Below, piece by piece: positions 1 through 12,866 of a stretch of 64,000 bases of DNA. The translations under genes were made by a program, and so were the position numbers. Under the pieces are notes generated by a model, which ran no database searches, was not told where the DNA came from, and was given only the letters and a program-made list of their open reading frames with translations. Where the stretch lies: contig CM037874.1 in assembly GCA_021292105.1 (NCBI GenBank), positions 42,606,780-42,670,779 on the forward strand. Direction: 5' to 3'. Numbering within the stretch: position 1 is the stretch's first letter; each line of letters starts with the position of its first letter. This stretch comes from Anadara kagoshimensis. Taxonomy: Eukaryota; Mollusca; Bivalvia; Arcoida; Arcidae.

Positions 1-2291
1 ATTTCTATCCAGATGGTAATCCCAATGTGGCTTTATATTTATATGTCTCTTTCATATTTGGGAAAAATCGGGCCGTATCTGACCACCTTAAATGAACTAC
101 GTTGAGTATACCAATTCTAATTACCAGCACATGATGTGTTATTTAACTTGCAAATTTATCTACACAGCATTCAAAGATAAAATTTATAGATTTTGAGTTG
201 TGCAACTTTGCGTTTTTGTAACTTGTCAATCAAATTAATGATGATGATATCAGATATTATCCTCTACCGTCGAACATTAATACACAGAAGACGAAAATTT
301 TCTTTATTTAAAGGTTATATAATGTAAAACGCAAAGATGGTATTCTATGTTAACTGGACGCACCCCTTTGTTTGAGAACCTAAAATCAAGATGATGCATG
401 TTAACTTACAATTAACAAAATCGATTGAGATACGATACAGTGATAAAATTAAAATGTTTATTAGAGGTTTTTTCAATTTTGTCAGGATCGTATTGAAAAC
501 ATTTAATTATATTTACACTCGTACTGAATTTCCTTCAATAAACATTTTGTGAGTAACTGAAGATATTAATCACGTGCAATCGTTCACCTATCACGTCACT
601 TGTTTGTTTCCTTTGGCAATTAGGCGGGCTTTTATTTGACGTGGCACTGAACATAGCATTCCTAGGGTTAAAAGATTGGTTGTCCGTGACTCAATAAATT
701 CAATAAACTAAACTTCACTCCTGAAATGTATATTTTGTTTTTAAAAAATTGAATTTCTATTGAATTATCGGAAACTTCGTAACTTTGTGAAGTTGAAAAA
801 CGAATTGATCATCAAACACAAAGGCATTCGATACCCCAAGAAAACCACTTTGGAACATTGGGGCAGTCATTTTGTTTACAATGTTATAGTTCCTCAGGCA
901 ATGTGTATTGCCAATATTAATATTCAAACAGAGTGATGCGGTCGTTTGACATTTATAGTCCTATTAATGCCAAAAGTCTCAAACTGGAAAATATAGGCAA
1001 TACGCAAGGCTAATGAAAATATACAATATTAAATTGACATGTTTATAACAAAACATTTTTTCTTTAATATATATATAATGCTTAATTTTTTACCACTATG
1101 GATAGCAGCTCTTAGAATTTTGACGATGGTAACATGAGATAATAAATACATAATAACTTATTTTGATTTACTAGCATTTGCATATATTTCACAAATAGAA
1201 CTAGGATATACCGCTGTCTGACTGCCAAGTAAAAACCGTAACAATGACACGGACTGACCCACCTTTGAACGGCAAGAAAGACAACAAATCAAAAACAAAC
1301 ATATTAATCTATGTACGGCAACTAAATATACGGATTAAATAATTAAGAAATATTGAATATTGTTATCAATGGGTTATATGCCGTTATACTTGTCCACATC
1401 TGAATGACAAGCAAAGCAGCAATACAAGTGATTGGGGCCTTTCCCTAACATCAAGACGCTGCATTGTCTACCATTTAATAGTGGGTCAGTATATATAGCG
1501 ATTGGGTAATTACAAAACATATCAACAACGGTATTAACTATATGTATTCAATAGTTATCAACGTTTTGTAAAAAAGTATTCTTAATTACTATTTACACAG
1601 ATATTATTATTTTAGATAAGAAGAGTGAATATGCAAATAGACATAGTCTGTTGACCAGTTGTTATAGCAGGCGAACAGGTAATTGGGCCCCCTACCTACA
1701 AGGCACCTGCTATTTCCACTACTCACCAAAGGTATGTCTAAACACATGTACAAATTATTCTTACAAAACTACAATTAATATAATACAAGCAATAAAACAA
1801 TTACACTGTAATAATACTTAGAGAACACACATGATTTTAAGCGCCCTAATAAAATTGTACAGTTGTTTAACATTTTGTACAGATAGCAATTGAATTTATT
1901 TGAAAACATCGTTTGTTTAAGTAATATTTCTTAATAAAACGAGGGTGTAAACTTCAATAAACAGGAATTTTAGAATAAAATGGAACTCATCTTCTATTTC
2001 ATGATGATTACACAATGTAGAGTATCTTTAGTTCCTTGGAATGTTAAATCGGTATCTTCCACCTACATAATATCTACCCGTTTTAATGCATAATTTATGA
2101 TTTGATAAACAAAACTTTGCAAATACATTATTCAAACATCTATACGCAATAAAAAAATATTACCATAATCCCGCAATAATAGTGATTTTTGTCTAAAATT
2201 AGTTTAAACTTAACGCCATAGAAAACGTTTTTAGCGCTTTTTTCTACTACATCTTAAAAAGCCGCAGGATTTAAAGTCCATTTACGATCCT
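1..2291. other. Intergenic DNA without recognisable gene
   Basis: AT-rich sequence with stops in all frames and no coding match that I recognise. The only structured part I see is the small inverted-repeat element at 206-336, listed separately. Confidence 0.6.
206..336. repeat. 131-bp element with perfect 11-bp terminal inverted repeats, related to the IL-17 upstream block
   Basis: The left end CTTTGCGTTTT (206-216) is the exact reverse complement of the right end AAAACGCAAAG (326-336), which suggests a MITE-like unit. Its interior (CAATCAAAT, then TATCCTCTACCG, AACATTAATAC, GAAGA) aligns along its length with 33886-34013 upstream of IL-17 gene 1 and more weakly with 59841-59948 upstream of gene 2. 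It is either a mobile element that also supplied the promoter region, or the relic promoter of a lost third paralogue. No coding exon is visible downstream here. Confidence 0.5.
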
Positions 2292-2963
2292 TTAGTCTCT
2301 TGGTTTTTCGTAAAATTCTCTAAAACGAAACTTTTTATTGCAAAAGTAAAATCGTACATTTATTATACAATTCATGCCGTAATTAATTTTTAATATTTCT
2401 ATCCTTAAACTTTTATCAGTTTTGCCCCATACTCCGTAAATTTTGGTCAATTTTGAGCAACGGCTATTTTGTCTAAGTCCTACATTTCGGTCGAAACCAT
2501 TTCGGACAGGGAAATACTGAGCTAATTTGCATAAGAAATACTTATCGACAATATGTTGATACGCAACACTACACATGATTGACAAGGACGGATATTGTTA
2601 ACTTAAAAACAGGTTCAGGAAAACTGATTGTGATATTAATATACACGTGGTTGGGGGTGACTATCTTCGTAGAATCGAAGACGATTGTGTAAATGACCCG
2701 TAACAAAAACTGATTAGCATATGAAAAACCCTCTCACTCCTGTTTTTGGTATCGCCACAAAGGTTAAGAAAATGGCGCTAAAATAATTTACATAGCGATA
2801 TCGAAGGTGATATTAAAAAGTTTTAATATGAAGTAAAGAGAGTAGATTAGACACCGGTTACAACAGGCCACATTACGGCATGGGTTTGTTTTCACGATGC
2901 AAAAAGCTATGATTTTTATTCACACGCTAACCCCATGAAAAGGGACAAAAACCAAGAGACTAA
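2292..2963. repeat. Interval bounded by 17-bp inverted repeats, possible non-autonomous DNA transposon
   Basis: TTAGTCTCTTGGTTTTT at 2292-2308 is repeated in reverse complement at 2947-2963. The 672-bp interval has no convincing coding sequence. No clear target-site duplication is visible, so the call rests on the inverted repeat alone. Confidence 0.35.
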
Positions 2964-4909
2964 TTGGTTGTAAACAGACTTTACTATCAATCAGGCACAT
3001 GGCATACGTTATAATATGAGGATCATAATTCATCGATCAATGAACCCGGTTTTCCAAACAGTTCATTGCAATCAATCAGCAAGCATTGTAAATAAACCAT
3101 AATAATAAATAAGGTGAAGTAAGTACAGATGATATGTCTTTGTTTTCTTTTCGTTAATTTTTCCTCGGCATTAAGCCTTTGAAAGATAAAAATGCTAAAA
3201 ATAATATGCGTACCATTTAAAACCATATTATACATCAGAGAAATTGTAATTCAGCTCTAGCATGGTATTGTCTGTCTTGGTTTTGACGACGCTAAGTTCC
3301 ACGGCTCGACGTTTGAATTTTGTTATCCGTGATTTCAATATTATTTTATAACTATTTTATAATACATTATTTATAAATTAATATTTTTAACAAGAAATAT
3401 ATCAATATAAAATGATAAACAAACACTTTAAAGTGAAGTGGTCTATTAAGTATATAGAAACACTTTCCGTTTTCTCGTTACTATATCAATAAGTTGTTTT
3501 AAAAAGAATTAAAAAACGTTTATTGATCGGGATGTTGCACAGAAAACTTGGCTAAAAATAAAGCGATGATATCCTGGATACTGAAACCACTGGTGAAATT
3601 AATGAAATACACACATAGTTTTACGTGATAGACATCTGACACGACACAAAAGAAATCATATTATCCATGGATGAAACAAGAGAAATGACAGAAAGTTTAC
3701 ATTCCTGGGACTCGCATGATTGTGCTATTGTCTGTCTTGTCTACCACGCTTGGATTTGTTGTGAACACATTTAGACAACCCAAGTACATTGAAACGGGTT
3801 GTAAAAAAAGTGATTGTTAGGAATTGTACTCCAGAAATCAGTGAAAGAAATTAACGCAAACAGCTTTAACTCACATAAACGGCACTCATTTCCCCACGTG
3901 CTCATATTTCCCGTTCCGGAATAGTATTGAATCGGCATATTACTAATATTAACTAATAACAATACTTACTGTCGCAATTTAGTTTATTTAGAACTACGAC
4001 AAATTGTTGGTGGTAGATTGACAAAAAAGCCCGTTTATAATGAAACTTATACGTTCGTTCATCAACATACCGTAATTCAGATATTTCGACCCTAGACAAT
4101 AACATGTATACATATAACTGTCTGTATTTATATGGAGCCTTCAATGGCTGTTAAGATGGTTGGAGAACGAATTACCCTGGAAAGGCCACGTATCACATCT
4201 TAGTGCCTCATTAAGATGGAAAGGAACGTGCGTTAATGCAGATCGCAACAAATATTTATGTAAGTTGTATACGGTTCCCATATTAAGGTAGATCCATACC
4301 ATGGTGACGTCATCGTTTTGTGCGTACGTTTGCAATGTATTTTTTTTATCTATGACGTTACGAATGAGCGGTCTTCAGCGCCTACAGAATCATGGCGGGA
4401 TAGTAGGCATGGCATATGCTGAGAGCGCAGCGAAATAATAGTGTTCATAATGATTTAATTAGTTTTGGTATTTTAAATGAAAATGAATTTTAGGCTAGTT
4501 ATTTTTAATTTTTAAAAAGCCCAATTCCAAGTACAGTACACATATTATATTTCACTTATATTCGTAAAGATGTCATTGACTAATAAATTACCACAGTACG
4601 TCTAAAAAAATTCAACTAATAAAATTCCCAATTAGTCTGGAAATGTCTGATGATGAGGTTTTAATTAATTTCGCCAAACTTTTTCAGGAGGTACTGTGAC
4701 TTTCTCATACTAGAATCTACCGGGGCTAGTGATTTAAACTTGATAACTAGTAAGTAGTCTTCTCGTTTTCAACGTCACGGGAGTAGACATGATTAAACTT
4801 ACTGACTGACAGTTAAATTCAATTTAAACAGTTAAAAACATGTTAATAGATAGTGTATTTATTGTAAGAATGAATTTTGTATCAGCTGAAAAAAGACAAT
4901 AAGTTAACT
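2964..4909. other. Intergenic DNA without recognisable gene
   Basis: No gene, RNA or clear mobile element recognised. Short ORFs here have compositions typical of chance reading of AT-rich DNA. Near 4372-4400 there is a block of about 29 nt (GGTCTTC, then GCCTACAGAAT, then ATGGCGG) that recurs near 6340-6370 with a few differences, so part of an undefined dispersed repeat is present. Confidence 0.5.
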
Positions 4910-5425
4910 GGAAGCCTATCCAGTATCATCGGGCAGTCATTTTTGGATTCAGTAACCGTTGTGAGCAATATCCACATAGCAGTGTTGGGAGACACTTCAT
5001 TCAGAGCCAGTAACAGTTGTTGGCAGTGTCCCAGAGGACAGTGTTTAGGAACCACTAAAGATATAGTAACAATATTGTCAGTGTCATCATAAAGGACAGT
5101 GTCGGAGAGCCAGGTCAGATACAGTAACAATTGTCAATAGTATCCCACAGGGCAGTGTTGGAAAGCCACAACAGATCTATGTATCCATTTTCAACAGTGT
5201 CATACAGAGAAGAAGTGTTGACACGTGAACCCACTTCAAATCCTGTTACAGTTGTCAGGAATGTCCCACATGCTAGTAATGGGGAGCCACCCCAGAGATC
5301 CAGTCAGAGATGTTATACAGACCAGTGTGAGGGAGCTACATCCTATCCAGTATCAATTTCTAACAGTGTTCTCACAGGACCCAAGTCTGTTCAAACTTCA
5401 AGTTGGTGAAGTGGCAATGTTTTCA
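4910..5425. repeat. Degenerate minisatellite, unit about 58 bp
   Basis: The phrase CAGTGTTGGAGAGCCAC recurs in diverged form near 4980, 5039, 5097 and 5152, with a weaker copy near 5213. The spacing is 55-61 bp, separated by CAGTAACAATTGTCA-like segments. ORFs in this stretch are by-products of the repeat. Confidence 0.6.
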
Positions 5426-5503
5426 AGAGATGCAAAACTGTACCACTGAAAAATGGTCCTTTAAGAAAATGAAATACTACTATGTATAAACATCAAACAA
5501 AAT

Positions 5504-5554
5504 TAAAGATTGGTTGATTGGGGCTTTACGTCCCACTCACGACTTTTTTACACA

Positions 5555-5605
<51 letters not shown>

Positions 5606-5965
5606 ATATATCTCGAGGCGTCACCCAATATACATAAATTTTAACTACCTTTGCAGTGCAGGGAGGGTTCAGTTAGCGTGCCACGCCTGGCGTTTCCTAC
5701 AGTCTTCTTCAAAAGATATTGACTGGTAAAAGGTCTTATGACCCATCTATCCAGTATTATACTGTTGCGGGACATCAAGCTTTAATGTCTCTTCCAAAGG
5801 AACCTGTGGTTTTCATTTCTGAATACCGCAGTGTTGATGAAAGAACAGTCACTGCCTATTTTCAAGTCTTGGTCAGACTCAAGCTGATCATGAGGTTCGA
5901 ACCTACCACCTCCCACATACAAAGCGTACACTCTTCCAACTCGGAGCTACCGCAGTGGTCAATAT
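5504..5965 (-). mobile_element. tRNA-derived SINE, diverged, split by an (AT)n tract
   Basis: In reverse complement the right end carries a tRNA-like head: an A-box-like segment near 5950 and a B-box GGTTCGAACCT near 5895-5905. The left end has the tail motif GATTGGGGCTTTACGTCCC seen in related form in the other SINE copies of this window. An (AT)n tract at about 5557-5612 interrupts the body. It belongs to the same family as 12530-12866, 13815-14153 and 41165-41456. V-type molluscan SINEs are a reasonable guess, not verified. Confidence 0.6.
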
Positions 5966-6825
5966 AATTGCTTAAATAGATAACAGGAGAAACTCGATGT
6001 ATCCAAATTCTTTAAATAAACAATTTTAATGAGTCGCACGTAGTTTTAAACTTTATAGGTTTTTTGCTATTTTAATGATATTCATATCTAGATCTATAGA
6101 AAAATCTATGTAAAATTGAGTATGTGACATACATTATCAGACAAAATATTCAAGAGTGGCAGCCTTGAGCTGAGTATGCCCTAATTATTTCTAAAAATCC
6201 TAGCAATTATTATGCAATTTAATTAATCTACCCCGTGTGTCGATGATATTTTAAACTCTATTCATGTACATGATATCTAAAGAGCTCGCTTCGCTGCGCT
6301 CTCTAATATTCCGTATTCAATCAAATTAAAGTTCGTATGTGGTCTTCGGTGCCTACAGAATTATGGCGGAAACGCTGTTACGCGTATCATTTAGAATTCT
6401 TTTCTGCATTCACAAAAGATTATAATTCAATATATCAATTTTGAGTATTATTTTAAATAACTAAACTAAATGTATATTTTAACGGAAATTACACTTCTAA
6501 GTAATTGAAAGATTTGAGTACACCGTTTAAAACTTGAAGTACTGTATTGTAAATACTGCTTCATGTGATTTTTTCGGTGAATTTAAGTACAGATAGTATG
6601 ACACATGATTATATCTTTGTATGTCATACTCCAGACTATTATAGAAGGCCAATATTTACAGGTTTACATGTCTACATGCCTACATAGCTGTTAAGGCGTA
6701 TACCTGTACAAATCAGCATTACTAATATCTAAACTATTAATTAATGTCCGAAAAATATTTCTTTTACTATAATTTCTTATAATATCACGCACAAACTGAC
6801 ATTTCTTCAATGAACATACTGTATA
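5966..6825. other. Intergenic DNA, no gene seen
   Basis: AT-rich. It contains a second copy of the GGTCTTC / GCCTACAGAAT / ATGGCGG block (about 6338-6368) and a nearby palindromic GAGC...GCTC stretch (about 6280-6303). No coding sequence is recognised. Confidence 0.45.
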
Positions 6826-8200
6826 ACGAGTACTAATGTAATGATGGATGCATCATTACAAATAAGGCGCCCAAACGAATAAAAATTAAACCCTGTATTC
6901 AAAACACATATTAGAACTTGTACTTTTGTTGCTTTTTTCCATTTCCATGGCAACGGCTGAAAATTTTAAACCTTTAAATAAGTTCTACACACAATAGAAA
7001 AACTGTTGAGAAATTTTAAACTTGTAATATTTTTTCATTTTAAGATTTAATTTTATATAGAGAAGTAGTACATGAATCCAATTGGTTGACATTCAAACAA
7101 TAGGCAAAGTTGATTGACATCACCTATACCCAATATCACAAACCATTGTTTTGATGAGCTAATGATGTGTTGATTTTAAATTAATCCAGGCATTTACCCA
7201 TATAATGTCATACTGATAACTAAATAATGCAGCTACTCTATCGAATTGAATAATAAATCATGCCCCAGGGACAAATGGCCATTAGTGTTGCTTATAAAAA
7301 GATTTAGCTTAAAAGCTTTTAGACATGGATCAGTGATTACTTAAATATCCTAAACAATGAAAATTCATGCTTATTGTTTTAATTCTTAAACAAAATGATA
7401 GCAACCAGCCCATGAAGAAAACTGTAGTTTGAGGGTGGGGATCTCAAAGTTAGTACCTAGACCTACCTGTCCCCAACCTCCTATTGGAATGTCCATATGG
7501 GTTTACTTTAGTATCAATCTATTCAACTTTTCATAAAGAACAAGAAAATATATATGTTAAGGGTGGGGATCTCAACTGATCAAAAGTTAGTACCCAGCCC
7601 CGCCTGTCCCTGCCCTCTTCTGGAAAACGCCATGGGCATTTCTTCAGTATCACTCTATTCAACTTTTAAAACAGAACCGAAAAATATATAGTTTCAGGGT
7701 GGGATATCAACCATTTAAAAGTTAGAACCAAGCCCCGCCCGTCCCCACCCTCCATCAGGAATGACCCCATGGGATTTTCTTTAGCATCACTCTATTCAAC
7801 TTTTCATGTAGAACCAGAAAATATATAGTTTATGGGTTTATGGGATCTCGACCGTTTAAAAGTTAGCACACTGCCCCGCCCATCCCCACCCCTCCCTGAT
7901 ACCGCAGGGAAAATCTGCTGATACAGACTTGTGCATCTTGAGATACTGATCATGAATATATATGGTTTTATAGTACAAAATAAAGTATAGATGGCAAAAT
8001 TGATCATTATTGTTTTTAAGACCCCGCCCTCCTGCCCCTCCCCTAATGACTTCATGGGAATTTTACCTCGGCCTTCAGGGAAGGAGATGGGGATCAACCT
8101 TCATGTGAAGTTTGGTTAAGATTGGACCAACGGTCTTTGAGAAATTGGTTGGACAAGTTCATGGCCGAAAGAAGAAGAAGAGGAAGAATAATAACAATAA
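6826..8200. repeat. Repeat element, first of two tandem copies, with internal tandem repeats
   Basis: Begins near AACGAGTACTAATG and AAGGCGCCCAAACG (about 6862-6880). The part from about 7425 to 7890 is built of roughly 125-bp tandem subunits, each with AAAGTTAGTACC, CCCCGCC, TCCCCACC and CTCTATTCAACTTTT segments. It ends in a GAAGAAGAAGAGGAAG purine tract that runs straight into the second copy. There is no coding capacity. The plan (inverted ends, tandem core) suggests a non-autonomous element. The superfamily is unresolved. Confidence 0.6.
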
Positions 8201-9769
8201 TAACGAGTATTAATGTAATGATGGATGTACCATTACAAATAAGGCGCCCAAACGAATAAAAATCAAACCCTCTACTTAGAACTCATATTAGGAGGACTTG
8301 TACTTTTGCCGCTTTTTTCCATGTCCATGGCAACGGCTGCCATTTTGAAAATTTTAATTACGATCTACATCACTAAAAAAACTGCAGGGAAACCAAATTA
8401 CTTTTTGCCATTTTTAAAAGGACAACAAAAATATGATCACTTTGCATAATTACAAAATATATCATTTTTTCATTTACATGGTATAACATTATTGTAAACA
8501 TGTACTTTGTGAACTTTTTTTATCAAATACCAAGTTTCCAAACTTAAAAATCCCTAATCAAATAGTAACACTTATTTTAATCCCAACATGGATTATTAGA
8601 AATTTTAAACTTGTATTATTCTTTTCATTTTAAGATTTGATTTTATATATAGAAGTAGTACATGAATCCAATTGGTTGAAATTCAAACAATAGGCAAAGT
8701 TGATTGACATCGCCTATACCCAATATCACAAACCATTGTTTTGATGAGCTAATGATGTGTTGATTTTAAATTAATCCAAGCATTTACCCATATAATGTCA
8801 TATTGATAACTAAATGCAGCTACTCTATCAAATTGAATCATAAACCATGCCCCAGGGATAACTGACCATTGGTGCTGCTTATAAAAACAGATTTAGCTTG
8901 AGAGCTTTTAGACATGGATCAGTGATTACTTAAGTATCCTTGACAATAAAAATTCATGCTTATGGTTTTAATTCTTAAACAAAATGATAGCAACCATCCC
9001 ACGAATAAAACTATAGTTTAAGGGTGGGGATCTCAAAGTTAGTACCTAGACCTACCTGTCCCCACCCTCCTATTGAATGACCATATGGGCTTACCTAAGT
9101 ATCAATCTATTCAACTTTTCATAAAGAATAAGAGAATATATATGTTAGGGGTGGGGATCTCAACTGATCAAAAGTTAGTACCCAGCCCCGCCTGTCCCCG
9201 TCCTCCTCTGGAAAACGCCATGGGCATTTCTTCAGTATCACTCTATTCAACTTTTAAAACAGAACTGGAAAATATATAGTTTCAGGATGGGGATATCAAC
9301 CATTTAAAAGTTAGTACCAAGCCCCGCCATCCCCACCCTCCATCAGGAATGACCCCATAGGACTTTCTTTAGTATCACTCAATTCAACTTTTCATGCAGA
9401 ACCAGAAAATATATAGTTTATGGGTGGGGATCTTAACCGTTTAAAAGTTAGCAAACTGCCCCGCCCATCCCCACCCTCCCTGATACCCCCGGGAAAATCT
9501 TGTGATACAGACTTGTACATCTTGAGACACTGATCATGAATATATATGGTTTTATAGTACAAAAAATAGTATAACTAGCAAAATTGAGCATTATTGTTTT
9601 TAAGACCCCGCCCTCCTGCCCCTCCCTAATGACCCCATGGGCATTTTACCTCGGCCTCTGGGGAAGGATATGGAGATCAACCTTCATGTGAAGTTTGGTT
9701 AACATTGGACCAACGGTCTTCGAGAAATTGGTTGGACAAGTTCATGGCCGGAAGAAGAAGAAGAGGAAA

Positions 9770-9810
<41 letters not shown>

Positions 9811-9945
9811 GAAACGGTGCAAAAACAATAAGTCGCCAAACTTCGTTTGGGCGCCTTAATAATAATAATAATAATAAGAAGAAGAAGAAACGGTGCAAAA
9901 ACAATAAGTCGCCAAACTTTGTTTGGGCGCCTTAATAATCTTTCT
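8201..9945. repeat. Second tandem copy of the same element, with complete right end
   Basis: Repeats 6826-8200 at high identity, plus roughly 230 bp (about 8350-8605) absent from the first copy. After an (AAT)n tract at 9770-9811 the terminal segment (GTCGCCAAACTT, then GTTTGGGCGCCTTAAT) appears twice, near 9832-9860 and 9907-9935. GGGCGCCTTA is the inverse of the left-end TAAGGCGCCC. ORFs of poly-Ile, Leu or Tyr here come from the trinucleotide tracts. Confidence 0.6.
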
Positions 9946-10554
9946 CGGTGCCAAATTGAATATGCTCTTGTATTTGAGTTTCATTTCGGCGGCCAGGAAT
10001 CTAGAACGCTTCATCAATATATACGAATTCCCTTTCCACTTTAATTCATCTGTGTTTGGTAACGGTTGATATGGGAACAGACTATGAAATATTTGCAACT
10101 AAAATAGCTCAAAATCAGTGTATTTGTTTATTTGTTAATACCAAACGAACATATTAAGGTCATTGTAGTATACTAGTTCATTAATGATATCTACTTATGT
10201 AAGAGATAAGGTTTTTGTTTCTATTTTCAGGATTTTGATGCAATTTTATGAAAAAAAGTAGCTTGACGACCCCCTATTTTTGTTTCTGAAAATCAAACTA
10301 AGTCTTATATATTCTTGCGCAATACATGTGAAAATCAGGGTCGTATTCGACTTAGTTTGTTGACTATCTACAAATTAACAAAAGGGTGTTAGTTTTAAAT
10401 TTAGTTTTCCGGAATTTTTCGCTATTTCGCTTCTTGTAGGTGCTAGGGTCTTAATTCTTGCATATCCGAGCTGGGCATGTCCAAATACCACGGACTTGAC
10501 CATTGGTCAAATCGTTCTGCATGAGTGATTTTCACACCTTTTCACTTCAGTTAG
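9946..10554. other. Intergenic DNA, nothing recognised
   Basis: No gene, RNA or repeat structure seen in this stretch. Confidence 0.5.
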
Positions 10555-10880
10555 GTGCTATGGTCTTCATCCATCAAGAGGATTGACAGGTGTATCCTAT
10601 CCACCAGAATGATTGACATGATTCATACATTAAGCAGATTAAGCATCCACCAAGCGTACAGGTGACTCATTAGCCCTATCCATCAAACCTAAATCCATAA
10701 ACAGAACAAGCGAACAGGTGCGGGACTCATCCACCAAGAATACATCCATAAAATTAACTAACAAATAGGTGCGTGCCCTATCCATCACCATGACTGTCAG
10801 GTGTGTTCCTTCTATCGCCATGACAGATGCGTGTCTTATCCGGTTCGTCCCATCCATCAAGATGATTGGCATGTGTCTAC
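10555..10880. repeat. Degenerate short tandem repeat, about 40-45 bp period
   Basis: Imperfect recurrence of ATCCACCAAG / GATTGACAGGTG / CCTATCCATCA phrases. The two overlapping ORFs on opposite strands are explained by the repeat. Confidence 0.5.
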
Positions 10881-11439
10881 TGCCTGACGTCAAACTCTCT
10901 GTACATTTTTCAGGCAGCAGGCAGCACTCAGCACGCGTACGGAAGATACTGCGGATACATTACTACTGGCTAATAATGAGTGTGGTTTAATAATTTATTT
11001 TCTAAATTCTGTTATATCACGCTGCAATACAAGCACAACGTAAATGCACGTGCTCGATTTTCATGTAATACCCAAATAAAATAACGCAACCATATCAACG
11101 ACGATCAAGGCACTACTTTTACACCAATCAGTTGGGTCCAGGGGTCAGAATTTGGATCGTTCATCTCGTATTGTACATGACAGCTTCATTCCCGTCAATT
11201 TTGAAAAAAAACCTTCGTATTTCTTCACAATTGCATGAATAAATTAAGGTTACAAATAAAATCTAATAAAAACAGGCATTAATTATTTATTTTAATAATT
11301 ACGTTTATTTATTGTGTTTACATTAGGTATCGTCTAAATCAAAACGTAAACCAGCGTGTCCGCTATCGACAATTTTAACCTTGGGGATGTGAAAATAATA
11401 TTCAATCTAAAGAAGTAAATTATGGAAGATATTTTAATT
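10881..11439. other. Intergenic DNA, nothing recognised
   Basis: No coding or structured feature seen. Confidence 0.5.
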
Positions 11440-11680
11440 AACCATCAGCTTTCAATGCCTTTTTCAAAATGAGTTTGATTTGGTTGAAGTGTCACTACCA
11501 ATACCTATGCCAAATAGTAACGCCATAGTCAAAGCACTTGGAACATGTCCGGGGATCCTAATTCAGACACTGGCTTCAAGATTTAAGAAACAAACCTTTG
11601 ATGATATTGAACTCATGTCTTTTGGGTTTATGTCAAAATCTCATTTCTACAACTGCACATTAAACTTCGGTGACAGATAA
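11440..11680 (+). pseudogene. Relic of a Crypton-type tyrosine-recombinase ORF, C-terminal tail
   Basis: The last 20 or so codons before the stop (GFMSKSHFYNCTLNF) match the C-terminal tail of the recombinase ORF at 16518-20492 (GFMSNSTFNHCTFQF). The opposite orientation and the absence of the catalytic core nearby show a detached 3' fragment of a related element. The upstream part (to about 11480) is proline-rich linker like the one preceding that tail. The match is short. Confidence 0.45.
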
Positions 11681-12219
11681 TAACTCTTGATTACATGTTC
11701 CGTTTGAGGATCAATTGCGGTACCGTTTGATAAATGTCACCCGTGCTGCACTCGAATTTCACATTGTACACAATATTTCAAAATTTTACATGTTTATTGG
11801 ATAAGGCTAGTTTTGATATATTCTGTTTTGATGTAGCATTTTATGAAATATTGGTCAAAACATTGATGCAATAGAACTGGCGCACACAACTTAAATTTTC
11901 GTTTTCGACAGATTTCTCTTTTGATATTTCATTTTTTGGAAATTGGTCGTACAATATTTACTGAATTTGGTCATATAATTTAACTGGATCTATATATGAT
12001 ATTTATATATTAAAAGATATTAACTTACCAATTTATTTTATTTTATTTTATTTTATTTTATTTTAGTGCGGGTGACACTTTTCGAACGGTGTCCTGTGTC
12101 TCGGCCCTTTTTGATTGGTTGATGTTTGCTGACAGGATGAATTTCGCTTTTATTATTTAGAACAAAATAGACACGGCTGAAACAAAATATCGTTTTATGT
12201 TTTAGTCGTAGTGTTGATA
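11681..12219. other. Intergenic DNA with (TTTTA)n at 12033-12065
   Basis: A clean pentanucleotide microsatellite of six to seven TTTTA units lies at 12033-12065. No gene is seen. Confidence 0.6.
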
Positions 12220-12370
12220 GGAATAACTTGTGTCTTTACCAGGTTAATTGAGACATAACATGAAAAAACACTCTGCACATTTTTTCTTAACGCGCTACGC
12301 GCATTATGAAATGTGCAAACCGTTTTTCAAGTTATGACTCATTAAACTTGTTAAAGACACAAGTTATTCC
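12220..12370. repeat. Foldback (palindromic) element, 151 bp
   Basis: Left arm GGAATAACTTGTGTCTTTA (12220-12238) pairs with the right end (12352-12370). Further pairing continues inward (GCACATTT with AAATGTGC) to a CGCG-TA-CGCG tip near 12295. The shape fits a MITE or foldback repeat. It codes for nothing. Confidence 0.6.
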
Positions 12371-12529
12371 TTAAGTATTTCAGACTATGTCACATGAATA
12401 TACTTCAATTCATTTGCACAATTAATTGTTATTAACTGTAATTTAAACTCAGGGCTTCACTTGTTACGCCCAGAATTGGCTACACGTCAGCTGCTGCTAA
12501 TTCAGGGGTAAATGAGAGATGCATTTTGA

Positions 12530-12866
12530 ATTGAATTGGGTTGAGTTGAATAATGGTGTTTAACGTCCCAGTAAAGAATATTTCAGTTATATTGAGAAGT
12601 CGCCAGCTATAGGCGAAGGTTCAGAAATTTTGCCTTTGAGTTTTGTTGATGGCATTATACAGTAGGGTTCTTTATCGTGTCAAGCCTGGCATGACACGGA
12701 ACCTCGTTTATGGAAAAAATCGTGACTTTTATTTCGAAATGCCAAGTGCTTGGCGAAAAAACAGTAACTACCCACTTTCAAGTCTTGGGTAAGACCCGGT
12801 CGGGATTCGAACCCACGACCTCCCACTTACGAAGCGAGCACTCTACCAACTGAGCTACCGCATTGA
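12530..12866 (-). mobile_element. tRNA-derived SINE, well preserved head
   Basis: On the minus strand the element starts with a cloverleaf-like head (about 12862 down to 12790). It has box A TAGCTCAGTTGG, an anticodon-loop region containing CTTCGTA, and a perfect box B GGTTCGAATCC. A body of about 260 bp follows, ending in a TTTAACGTCCC-type tail. The long non-tRNA body and related copies elsewhere in the window make this a SINE rather than a tRNA gene. Confidence 0.75.

Noticed and set aside
7804-9279. Proline- and serine-rich ORFs in the tandem element
   Set aside because: They lie in C-rich subunits of the repeat, change frame between copies, and have no homologue known to me.
12790-12862. 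Functional tRNA gene on the minus strand
   Set aside because: It continues into a SINE body shared with other copies, and the tRNA part lacks a separate terminator.
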